Shown: piece by piece, positions 52,574-59,943 of the stretch
Layout of the letters: the number at the start of each line of letters is the position of its first letter
Position numbering within the stretch: position 1 is the first letter of the stretch
Assembly: GCA_029559035.1 (NCBI GenBank)
Contig: JAKQCT010000065.1
Location: 62,001-126,000, forward strand
Origin: Acidobacteriota bacterium
GTDB taxonomy: Bacteria > Acidobacteriota > UBA4820
Reading direction: 5' to 3'
DNA: 64,000 bases
The notes under the pieces: model-generated
Databases searched by the model: none
Told to the model about the DNA's origin: nothing
What the model saw: only the letters and a program-made list of their open reading frames with translations
Position numbers and translations under genes: made by a program

Positions 52574-54442
52574 TTACTGCGCTTGCTCTTCCTTTTTCGG
52601 CTTGTGGAATTTCCTGAAGGGTTTCGGGTTAGGCGCAGCCTTCTCGACCGATTCTTCGAAGCTCGTCTTGGGGCGTGCTTCCTCGCTGAAAAGCCTGCTG
52701 AAGGAGCCTTCTCTCAGCTGGCGCTCGTGGGGAGATCCTTCCCTCGGAGGCTTCCCCGCGAAGGGATCGTTTCCCCACTGGTATTTTTTCTCTTGATGAC
52801 CGCCCTGATCCGGCCTGCGATCTTCGTGTTTCCCGTCTGAAGTTTTCAGGGCCGCGTGAAGGTGAGCGGGGTTGGGAGCGTTGTGCCCTTCGTGGACCGG
52901 TTTCGATTCCTGTGGTGGGCGATGAGGGCTATGGCCTTGCTGATGATGAACCGGCTTATGCCCTTTGCGGCCGCCATCGCGATGCGGCGCAGCCGCGTGT
53001 GCGCCGGGCTTAGGAGCATGGTCGCGGGAAGGGATATGGTCGTTCCTCGGGATGTGATGGTCCGGGTTCGGGGACTTGCTCTCGAAATCGAAATGACGCC
53101 CCTCGGGCATCCACTGCCTTGTCTTGTCGCCGGCATGCTTCGCGGGTCCCTTCTGCCTGGCGTTCTCTGATTTCCTGCCTTCATGTTGCGGCTGCTGCTG
53201 GGTCCTGGCGGCTTTCGCTTCAAGCTTGGCCTTGTGCCTGGCGCGATCTTCTGCCTTCCTGGCGCGGATTTGGGCGATCCTTTCGCCGATCGGCACTTCG
53301 AGCTTGTCGTCCGCCTTGTGTGCGTAATCGAATCCTCCCACCTTCTGGCGGGGGAAGGTCTTGCCCAGTTCCCTCTCGATTGCGCGCATGTTGCCCTCTT
53401 CCTGGGGGGAAACGAGAGTGTAGGCGTCTCCGGTCAGTTCGGCGCGGGCCGTCCTTCCCGAGCGGTGGATGTAATCCTCCGGGACCGCGGGAACGTCGAA
53501 ATTGACCACGAGGCCGAGGGCTTCCACGTCGATGCCTCGCGCGGCGATGTCTGTTGCGACTAGAACCTGGAATTTGCCTTCCTTGAATCCTTTCAGGGCG
53601 TCGGTCCTCTGCATCTGCGATCTGTTGCCGTGGATCCTTTCGCAGGGAACGCCGTTCTTCGTCAGGAAGTCGGCGAGCCTGTTGGCGCGGTGCTTGGTCC
53701 TTGTGAAGGCGAGGACGCTCTTGGCTTCGGGCCTTTTGAGCAGTTTCAGGAGAAGATGCTTTTTAAGCTCCTCGGGCACGGGAAAAACCGAGTGGCGGAT
53801 GCCCGCCGCGGGCTCGGACTTTCTTTCGATGTTGAGCGCGACCGGGTCTTTCAGGATCTCTTTCGAGAGCTTGACGATCGGCTCGGGCATCGTCGCCGAG
53901 AAGAGAAGGGTCCTGCGTTCTTTGGGAAGATGCTTCAAAACTTTCTTCACGTCGGGGAGGAAGCCCATGTCGAGCATCCTGTCCGCTTCGTCGAGGACGA
54001 GGTATTCGAGGTCGTCCAGCTTCGAATAGGGATACTGGAAATGGTCCAGGAGGCGCCCGGGGCAGGCTGCGATGAGGTCGACCTTCTTGTTGAAAGCGGC
54101 TACCTGCGGGTTCATGCCTACTCCGCCGTAGACCGCGGCGGCTTTCAGGTTCGTGTGTTTGCCGAGCATGTCGAAATGCTCGACTATCTGCGCCGCGAGC
54201 TCTCTCGTGGGGGCGAGGACGAGGACGCGGGTCTTTCCGCGGGGCTTGCCCAGGAGGTCGTTCATGATTGGCAGAAGGAACGCAGCGGTCTTTCCGCTGC
54301 CGGTCGCCGCGGCGGCGAGGATGTCCTTCCCTTCCATGAGGGGGGGGATCGCCATCTTCTGGATGGGTGTGGGTGTGGTGAAGCCGAGATCCTTGAGGGC
54401 CTCGTTCAGCTTCGGGTTGAGGTGGAACTGTGAAAATGCCAT
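52574..54442 (-). CDS. DEAD-box RNA helicase (RhlE-like) with His/Lys/Pro-rich tail
   Basis: 622 residues. Motifs in order: Q motif with TTPTPIQKMAIP, Walker A AAATGSGKTAAF, VLAPTRELAAQ, VLDEADRMLDMGF (DEAD), LFSATMP, then VLVATDIAARGIDVEAL and YIHRSGRTARA. The helicase core ends near residue 375. The remaining 230 residues are low complexity: basic and then rich in H, P, K and G (for example HHIPRNDHIPSRDHAP), and likely bind RNA. Such enzymes remodel RNA in ribosome assembly or cold adaptation. The 288-base gap before the start contains a plausible long leader and the purE promoter. Confidence 0.93.
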   Translation of the reverse strand: MAFSQFHLNPKLNEALKDLGFTTPTPIQKMAIPPLMEGKDILAAAATGSGKTAAFLLPIMNDLLGKPRGKTRVLVLAPTRELAAQIVEHFDMLGKHTNLKAAAVYGGVGMNPQVAAFNKKVDLIAACPGRLLDHFQYPYSKLDDLEYLVLDEADRMLDMGFLPDVKKVLKHLPKERRTLLFSATMPEPIVKLSKEILKDPVALNIERKSEPAAGIRHSVFPVPEELKKHLLLKLLKRPEAKSVLAFTRTKHRANRLADFLTKNGVPCERIHGNRSQMQRTDALKGFKEGKFQVLVATDIAARGIDVEALGLVVNFDVPAVPEDYIHRSGRTARAELTGDAYTLVSPQEEGNMRAIERELGKTFPRQKVGGFDYAHKADDKLEVPIGERIAQIRARKAEDRARHKAKLEAKAARTQQQPQHEGRKSENARQKGPAKHAGDKTRQWMPEGRHFDFESKSPNPDHHIPRNDHIPSRDHAPKPGAHAAAPHRDGGRKGHKPVHHQQGHSPHRPPQESKPVHEGHNAPNPAHLHAALKTSDGKHEDRRPDQGGHQEKKYQWGNDPFAGKPPREGSPHERQLREGSFSRLFSEEARPKTSFEESVEKAAPNPKPFRKFHKPKKEEQAQ

Positions 54443-54680
54443 TCACTACTCTTTCTACGGTCCCGGGACGAAACAGTCGTCGGGGTGACCGATTCTTTGT
54501 TCCGGCTGATTGTAATTTCGGGTTTGGAACGGGAGCTGCCGGATAGGCCGCCGTTCTTGGCTCGCGGCGCGTCGAAGATGTTTCGCGCTTCCGTTGTTGC
54601 CGCCTCTTGCCGGGGCCAGACGGCCTCGACGAAATGTACTATCTCATACTTTCTTAGAAATAGCAAGGGTTCCGGGGGAA

Positions 54681-54712
54681 TTGACACAATAACCCGCGGT
54701 TTGTTCTATAAT
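54681..54712 (+). promoter_or_regulatory. Possible purE promoter
   Basis: Perfect TTGACA (54681-54686) and TATAAT (54707-54712), but separated by 20 bases, longer than the usual 16-18. The start at 54731 fits in distance. The preceding part of the gap (54443-54680) shows no gene. Confidence 0.45.
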
Positions 54713-54730
54713 GTCACCGGAGGATGCCCG

Positions 54731-55222
54731 ATGAGCGAAAAAGCGATAGTTGCGATAATGATGGGAAGCCAGAACGATTACGACAAGGTGGAACCGGGGA
54801 TAAAGATCCTGAAAGATTTCGGTGTCGCCGCGGAGGTGCGAGTTCTCTCGGCGCACAGGACTCCCGACCAGACGAAGGAGTTCGTCCTGGGCGCGGAAAA
54901 GGACGGCGTGAAGGTCTTCATCTGCGCGGCGGGGATGGCTGCGCACCTCGCGGGGGTCGTCGCCTCGCACACGACCCGCCCCGTCATAGGCCTGCCCATA
55001 GCTTCCGGAGCGCTGAACGGAATAGATTCGCTTTATTCTACCGTGATGATGCCGCCGGGGATACCCGTCGCGACGGTAGCCGTCAACGGCGCCCAGAACG
55101 CGGCATACCTCGCGCTGGAGATCCTGCAGGACCAGGTGGAAGGGCTATCCGATCACCTGAAGAACGACAGGAAAAAAATGGCGGAGAAGGTTCTCTGGGC
55201 AGACAAGAACCTGGGAAAATAA
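54731..55222 (+). CDS. purE: N5-carboxyaminoimidazole ribonucleotide mutase / AIR carboxylase
   Basis: 163 residues from ATG 54731 with GGAGG at 54719-54723. MMGSQNDYDKVEPG is the N-terminal ligand loop, LSAHRTPDQTKEFVLGAE holds the catalytic His, and AAGMAAHLAGVVASHTTRPV with IGLPIASGALNGIDSLYS follows. PurE works in purine synthesis, moving or adding the carboxyl group to give CAIR. No purK gene is adjacent, so whether it is the N5-CAIR mutase or the CO2-using class is open. It is followed after one base by tsaC, making an operon. Confidence 0.93.
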   Translation: MSEKAIVAIMMGSQNDYDKVEPGIKILKDFGVAAEVRVLSAHRTPDQTKEFVLGAEKDGVKVFICAAGMAAHLAGVVASHTTRPVIGLPIASGALNGIDSLYSTVMMPPGIPVATVAVNGAQNAAYLALEILQDQVEGLSDHLKNDRKKMAEKVLWADKNLGK

Positions 55223-55223
55223 A

Positions 55224-55847
55224 ATGGCCAGAGTTATAAACACTGAAGAAGCGGGCTGGCTCGACGAGGCAGTATCCCACATCAGGGAAGGCAAGCTGAT
55301 AGTCTTTCCGACCGAGACGGTCTACGGCATGGGGATCAACCTGGAATTCCCGGAAAACCTCGAACACCTTCAGAGAGCCAAAGGAAGGGCTTTCGACAAG
55401 CCCATCGCGCTGATGACAGGTTCTCTGAAGATCGCCGAAGAGTGCTTCGAATTCAACGACCATTGCCGGAAGATAGCGCGGAAATTTTTCCCGGGGCCCC
55501 TGACCCTGGTCCTGAAGCGCAGCGAAAAGATCCCCATGTGGTTCTTCCCTGAGCGGAAAAAAATCGGCCTCAGGATCCCCGACAACAGGATCGCTCTAGA
55601 CATACTCAACGCCTATCGCGGTCCTCTCGCCGTTTCCAGCGCGAATGTCTCCGGCTCCCAGCCGGCGCGAAACTTTGAAATGGCTCTGTTCTATTTCGCT
55701 AACGAGGAAGACCTTCTCATAATCGACGGCGGCGAATCCGCCATCGCCGGAGGCTCCACCGTCATCGAAGTGGTGGATGGAACCGTCAGTATCCTGAGGC
55801 CCGGTCCGATAGCCAGGGAGAAATTAGAACAAGCCCTTGTCGAATGA
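55224..55847 (+). CDS. tsaC: L-threonylcarbamoyladenylate synthase (TsaC/Sua5/YwlC)
   Basis: 207 residues. The family signature is GKLIVFPTETVYGMGINLEF (about 24-43), and LQRAKGRAFDKPIALMTGS and FFPGPLTLVLKRSEKIP (about 90-106) follow. The enzyme makes threonylcarbamoyl-AMP from threonine, bicarbonate and ATP for t6A37 formation in ANN-reading tRNAs. TsaD, its downstream partner, is encoded 2 kb away on the other strand. Overlaps the sirtuin gene start by 11 bases. Confidence 0.95.
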   Translation: MARVINTEEAGWLDEAVSHIREGKLIVFPTETVYGMGINLEFPENLEHLQRAKGRAFDKPIALMTGSLKIAEECFEFNDHCRKIARKFFPGPLTLVLKRSEKIPMWFFPERKKIGLRIPDNRIALDILNAYRGPLAVSSANVSGSQPARNFEMALFYFANEEDLLIIDGGESAIAGGSTVIEVVDGTVSILRPGPIAREKLEQALVE

Positions 55848-56580
55848 AAAAAGATACAGGATAGCCTGTCTCACAGGAGCCGGCATCTCGGCGGAGAGCG
55901 GCATCGCCACTTTCCGGGGGATGAACGGGATGTGGGAGAACCACTCGATCGAAGAGGTCGCGACTCCCGGAGGGTTCGCCAGGAACCCACTGCTTGTTTG
56001 GAAGTTCTACGAGGCGAGAAGGAGGCAGGCTCTCACCTGTCAGCCGAACAAGGGACACATCGGTCTCGCGAAGCTCCAACAGGTTGTCGGCGAAGAGAAC
56101 TTCTGCCTGACCACGCAGAATGTCGACGGCCTTCATCAGAAAGCCGGGACGAAGAACGTCCTGGAGCTTCACGGAAGCCTCTGGCGTGTCAGGTGCGTAA
56201 AGTGCGGTCAGGAGCGGGAAGAACGCGGGCTCTTCGACGAGCTTCCTCCGAAATGCCCGTGCGGGGGAATGCTGAGGCCGGCCATCGTCTGGTTCGGAGA
56301 GATGCTGCCCGGGGAGATCTTCGAAAGCGCCGGAAGGGCCGCGACGGAGTGCGACCTCTACATCGTCGTCGGGACATCGGGAGTGGTGGAGCCCGCGGCT
56401 TCGCTCGCGAGGGTCGCGGCGGACCGCGGAGCCCGCGTCTGGGAGGTCAACCCCGACGAGACCCCGCTGACGAGGATGTGCGAGCGCTCCTGGCGCAAGC
56501 CCGCGGGAGAGGTCATGGGAGAAGTGGCCGAAGAAGCGGTGAAACGTGCGGCGATGAAGTCAGAATGGAGATTAATATGA
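55837..56580 (+). CDS. Sir2-family NAD-dependent deacylase
   Basis: 247 residues from TTG 55837; no ATG exists in frame before the first motif. CLTGAGISAESGIATFRG is the NAD-binding start, TQNVDGLHQKAGTKNVLELH contains the catalytic His, and the zinc module is CVKCG with CPCGGMLRPAIVWFGEMLP. VVGTSGVVEPAASL and VWEVNPDETPL complete the Rossmann part. It is a bacterial class III/CobB-type sirtuin that removes acyl groups from lysines. It overlaps tsaC upstream and the secreted protein gene downstream (ATGA). Confidence 0.93.
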   Translation: MSNEKRYRIACLTGAGISAESGIATFRGMNGMWENHSIEEVATPGGFARNPLLVWKFYEARRRQALTCQPNKGHIGLAKLQQVVGEENFCLTTQNVDGLHQKAGTKNVLELHGSLWRVRCVKCGQEREERGLFDELPPKCPCGGMLRPAIVWFGEMLPGEIFESAGRAATECDLYIVVGTSGVVEPAASLARVAADRGARVWEVNPDETPLTRMCERSWRKPAGEVMGEVAEEAVKRAAMKSEWRLI

Positions 56581-57383
56581 GATCTGGTGTGTTGGGAGCG
56601 GGAACATTGTTGGTGATAATCCTGATTGGTGTGTTGAGCGCTGATTTCCAAGCTCAGGAACCGGGCAAGAAGCTCGAGGCGAACATGGAGCCCTTGCCAC
56701 GCGAAGTTGCGGGCTATCTGGAAGCCATGGATAAATTCGAATGCTCCGAAACCCATGAAACAATGGAGCCGCTCTTCAACATGGCGAGAGCCGCCGGACG
56801 CTCTTTGATGAATCCAAATCCTTCGAAGGAAAGCAGTTACCTGGAAAGGGTGGATGAAAAGCTTTACCAATCCTTTCGGAAACAGATGAGAGGATTGGTG
56901 GTTGAGGAGGTGGGTGGGGATTATGCTCCGCAGGCGTATCCGGATTATCAGTACTTTCTCCGGTTGGCCATTAAAAAAGGCTTGGAAGAGGATGTCGATT
57001 TCTTTCAGTTGATCCAGGATTACGGCCCTTATTATCTGCAGGATATGTGGGCAAATACCAACGGTTGCACAAAATACATAGTCCTGCGTAATGCATATGA
57101 AAGGTTCGCGAAATACAGGAACCGGCATCCGAACAGCTATCAAGAAGCATTGATAGAGGAGATGCGGAAGATCGGCTGGGAATTCGCAATATGCACGTGT
57201 GTATGCGAAGATCGGCACGAGGGTACGCGGGAATTTTTCGCTTTTCTGGAACTTCCGCAGTACGGGGAATTGGACTTGAACACGAGAAAGTTTCTTCGCG
57301 AGATCGGGGATGAATTGAAATCAGGGACATCCAAGATAAAGTTCAATTGCAAGCAGTCGAATAGATGGGGGCCTTATCATTGA
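56577..57383 (+). CDS. Exported protein of unknown function, lower GC
   Basis: 268 residues from ATG 56577 (GGAG upstream, overlapping the sirtuin stop). A signal peptide is clear (VLGAGTLLVIILIGVLSADF), followed by a mostly helical domain with many aromatic residues and four cysteines near the C-terminal half (EFAICTCVCEDRHEG and later FNCKQSN). I recognise no family. Base composition is visibly lower in GC than the genes around it, and the codon choice differs, which may mean later acquisition. It ends the plus-strand run; the 97 bases to the minus-strand operon hold nothing recognised. Confidence 0.75.
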   Translation: MRSGVLGAGTLLVIILIGVLSADFQAQEPGKKLEANMEPLPREVAGYLEAMDKFECSETHETMEPLFNMARAAGRSLMNPNPSKESSYLERVDEKLYQSFRKQMRGLVVEEVGGDYAPQAYPDYQYFLRLAIKKGLEEDVDFFQLIQDYGPYYLQDMWANTNGCTKYIVLRNAYERFAKYRNRHPNSYQEALIEEMRKIGWEFAICTCVCEDRHEGTREFFAFLELPQYGELDLNTRKFLREIGDELKSGTSKIKFNCKQSNRWGPYH

Positions 57384-57480
57384 AGTCAAGAATTGGTCAT
57401 GATTATGGCCGCGCAGTCACACATAAAAATTCTTGTTCCCACGCGGGATCATAAAGCAGTCTCTCGCCGCACTTTGAATT

Positions 57481-57777
57481 TCATTTCTCCGTGTAGGCTT
57501 TGCTGAACCGTTCGATCTTCGCGGCGAGATCCAAGTCCTTTATCGACAGTTTCTCCTCTCCGCCGGGCAGGGTCAGGATGGCCCTCGCGTGCGAAAGGAA
57601 TATGTCGGGGAACCTGTCGTCGGCGATCGCTTCGAGCGATACGGCCTCCACGAACTGGACGGCATCGAGGTGGGCGCGGAAGATATAGTCCCTCTTGATC
57701 CTGCCATCCTCCTGTTTCCAGCCGGGAAGTTTCTCAAGTTCCTTTTGAAAGTACTCGGGATCGATGTGGAAGCTCAT
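57481..57777 (-). CDS. Pterin-4a-carbinolamine dehydratase-like protein lacking catalytic histidines
   Basis: 98 residues from ATG 57777 with AAGGAG upstream. The family scaffold is clear: LEKLPGWKQEDGRIKRDYIF, then AVQFVEAVSLEAIADDRFPD, then IKDLDLAAKIERF. In true enzymes the motif is [E]HHPD with two catalytic histidines and a third His in TH.; here it reads RFPD (residues 55-58), and the third site is LPGGEE. It is therefore probably not an active dehydratase and may have a binding or regulatory role. The start overlaps the tsaD stop (ATGA); it is the last gene of the ccm operon. Confidence 0.8.
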   Translation of the reverse strand: MSFHIDPEYFQKELEKLPGWKQEDGRIKRDYIFRAHLDAVQFVEAVSLEAIADDRFPDIFLSHARAILTLPGGEEKLSIKDLDLAAKIERFSKAYTEK

Positions 57778-58826
57778 TTCGACTCCTTCATCTCGGCCCT
57801 TTTCCAGGCGGCCGTGGGAAAAGCGTCCCTCTCCAGTTCGGTCGGCGCCCAGGACCTCCATCTCGACAGGGCGCTGAAACCCACCATCGCGGCGTTGTCG
57901 GTGCAGTATTTCAGGGGCGGCACGGAGAACGGCAGGCGGTAGTTGCCGGCGAGCTCCGCGAACCTTTGCCTCAGGAGAGTGTTCGCCGCGACCCCTCCCG
58001 CGAGGGCCAGGGACCTCGCCTTGAAGATGTTGACCGCCCTTTCCGTCCTGTCGATGAGGTGGTCCACCACAGCTTTTTCGAAGGAAGCGAGCATGTCCGC
58101 CATCCACCCGGGGACGTTGTTCTCGTCGAAGACCGGGGGCGTCAGGCCGCTCTTGCCGAGCTTGTCGACGAACGACGTCTTAAGTCCCGAGAACGAGAAA
58201 TCGAAGCCCTTCTTCATCCTCGGCATGGTGTACTTGTACGCCTTCGAGTCGCCCGTCCTCGCTATCTTGTCCACGAGAGGACCCTGCGGGTAGGGGAGCC
58301 CGAGCTTTTTCCCGACCTTGTCGAAAGCTTCTCCCGCGGCGTCGTCGCGGGTCGCCGACACGAGAAGGTAGCTTCCCTCTTTCTCTGCGTAAAAGATGTG
58401 GCTGTGGCCTCCCGACACGACGAGGACGAGGGCGGGGAAGGGGAGAGACCTGTTCTCGATCCACGGCGAGAGAAGATGAGCCTCGATGTGGTTCACTCCG
58501 TAGAAGGGAACCTTGAGGGCGTGCGCGGTCGTCTTCGCGAAGGAAAATCCCACGAGCAGGGAGCCCAGGAGCCCCGGGCCCATCGTGGAAGCGGTGGCCT
58601 TCACTTCCCTCATGTCGATCCCGGCCTCTTTCAGCGCGGCATCAAGGACGGGGATGATGTTCCTGAGATGTTCCCGGCTGGCGATCTCCGGGACGACGCC
58701 GCCGAACGGTGCGTGTGCGGCGAGCTGGCTCGAAACGACGCTGGAACGGACGATACCGTCCCTGTCGAGGACCGCTATCGAAGTGTCGTCGCACGAGGTT
58801 TCGACGGCAAGCAGGTATCCCATCAT
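57774..58826 (-). CDS. tsaD: tRNA N6-threonylcarbamoyladenosine transferase subunit
   Basis: 350 residues. Motifs are VETSCDDTSIAVLDRDG, PFYGVNHIEAHLLSPW with metal-binding histidines, LVLVVSGGHSHIFYAEKEG, RDDAAGEAFDKVGKKLGLPY and LALAGGVAANTLLRQRF. It transfers threonylcarbamoyl to A37 with TsaB and TsaE. Start ATG 58826 (or 58823) overlaps the mtnA stop; the PCD-like gene overlaps its end. The plus-strand tsaC gene lies 2 kb away. Confidence 0.96.
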   Translation of the reverse strand: MMGYLLAVETSCDDTSIAVLDRDGIVRSSVVSSQLAAHAPFGGVVPEIASREHLRNIIPVLDAALKEAGIDMREVKATASTMGPGLLGSLLVGFSFAKTTAHALKVPFYGVNHIEAHLLSPWIENRSLPFPALVLVVSGGHSHIFYAEKEGSYLLVSATRDDAAGEAFDKVGKKLGLPYPQGPLVDKIARTGDSKAYKYTMPRMKKGFDFSFSGLKTSFVDKLGKSGLTPPVFDENNVPGWMADMLASFEKAVVDHLIDRTERAVNIFKARSLALAGGVAANTLLRQRFAELAGNYRLPFSVPPLKYCTDNAAMVGFSALSRWRSWAPTELERDAFPTAAWKRAEMKESK

Positions 58827-59842
58827 TCCTCCTTCGCTATCTTTTTCATGTTGGCCCTGTTCACGGGAGAGACCACTCCCTTCTCCGTGATTATCGCGGT
58901 GATAAGGTCGGCGTCCGTTACGTCGAAGCCGAAGTAAAGCCCCCTGGCCTTTTTCGGGGCGAACCTTTTGCCCGCGATGTTCACAAGCTCCCCGTCGCTT
59001 CTCTCCTCGATCGGTATCTCGGAACCGTCCCTAAGAGACATGTCTATCGTCGTCAGCGGCGCGGCGACATAGAACGGTATCCCGTGATGCTTCGCGAGCA
59101 CTGCAAGCGTGAACGTCCCGACCTTGTTGGCGGTGTCGCCGTTGCCGGCTATCCTGTCGGCGCCGACCACGACGGCGTCAACCATTCCCTTTTTCATAAG
59201 GAACCCCGCCGTGTTGTCGCTGATGATCCTGAACGGAACGCCCGCCGCTTCCAGCTCGAAGGCCGTCAGCCTCATCCCCTGAAGGTATGGCCGAGTTTCG
59301 CAGGTGTAGACGCGCTTCACCTTCCCCAGCCTGTGGGCTTCGAAGATGACCGCGAGGGCCGTCCCCAGGTCCGGGGCGGCAAGCGCGCCCGCGTTGCAGT
59401 AGGTCATTATCGCGGAGCCTTTCTTTATCAGCTTCGCGCCGTGCCTGCCGATGAGCTCCGAAGCTTTCACTTCTTTTCTATGGAACTCGGCGGCCTTTTT
59501 CATCGCGAGAGCGGCGAAGTTCTTGTCTTGCCCGTGCTTTTCGAGAAGCAGGGTGAACTGCCTGACAGCTTCGTTCAAATTGACCGCCGTGGGGCGGGCG
59601 GAATTGACCTTCCCGGCTTTCTTCAGGAGGGACCTTTCATTGGAGCCGGGCTTTCCCGCCTCGAGGGCGAGGGAGTAGAACGCCACGATCCCGATCAGAG
59701 GCGCGCCGCGGACGATCATATCCGCGATGGCTTTGCAGCCGTCGTCCGCGTTCTTTATCCGGACATGCTTTATTTTGTGCGGCAGGAGGCGCTGGTCGAG
59801 GACGAGCACCCTGCCGTTCCTGACGATGATGGGAGCGGTCAT
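58823..59842 (-). CDS. mtnA: S-methyl-5-thioribose-1-phosphate isomerase
   Basis: 339 residues. Signatures: AIADMIVRGAPLIGIVAFYS near the N-terminus, MTYCNAGALA with the catalytic Cys (about 155), ETRPYLQGMRLTAFELEAAG, SDNTAGFLMKKG and VVVGADRIAGNGDTANKVGT with the catalytic Asp (about 240). It isomerises methylthioribose-1-P to methylthioribulose-1-P in methionine salvage. Close relatives with the same fold act on other sugar phosphates, so the exact substrate is likely but not certain. The start overlaps the stop of a 34-residue gene, and the end overlaps tsaD. Confidence 0.93.
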   Translation of the reverse strand: MTAPIIVRNGRVLVLDQRLLPHKIKHVRIKNADDGCKAIADMIVRGAPLIGIVAFYSLALEAGKPGSNERSLLKKAGKVNSARPTAVNLNEAVRQFTLLLEKHGQDKNFAALAMKKAAEFHRKEVKASELIGRHGAKLIKKGSAIMTYCNAGALAAPDLGTALAVIFEAHRLGKVKRVYTCETRPYLQGMRLTAFELEAAGVPFRIISDNTAGFLMKKGMVDAVVVGADRIAGNGDTANKVGTFTLAVLAKHHGIPFYVAAPLTTIDMSLRDGSEIPIEERSDGELVNIAGKRFAPKKARGLYFGFDVTDADLITAIITEKGVVSPVNRANMKKIAKEE

Positions 59843-59943
59843 TGATCCTTCTCCTTTCCCGGCGGAGATCCTTCAAAGAAGGGCGAGAGCACCCAGAAGA
59901 AAATGCCGAAAGCGAAGACGATGAACAGAAGCGATTCTATCAC
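59839..59943 (-). CDS. 34-residue single-span membrane peptide between ccmF and mtnA
   Basis: The reading frame starts at GTG 59943, which overlaps the ccmF stop (GTGA), and ends in a TGA that overlaps the mtnA ATG (ATGA). A G-rich ribosome site precedes it. The peptide is one hydrophobic helix (IESLLFIVFAFGIFFWVLS) followed by a charged tail (EGSPPGKEKDQ). Size and location recall CcmD, a small membrane peptide of System I haem delivery, but the sequence is too short for a firm link. Double coupling and the clean helix argue that it is real. Confidence 0.65.
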   Translation of the reverse strand: MIESLLFIVFAFGIFFWVLSPFFEGSPPGKEKDQ

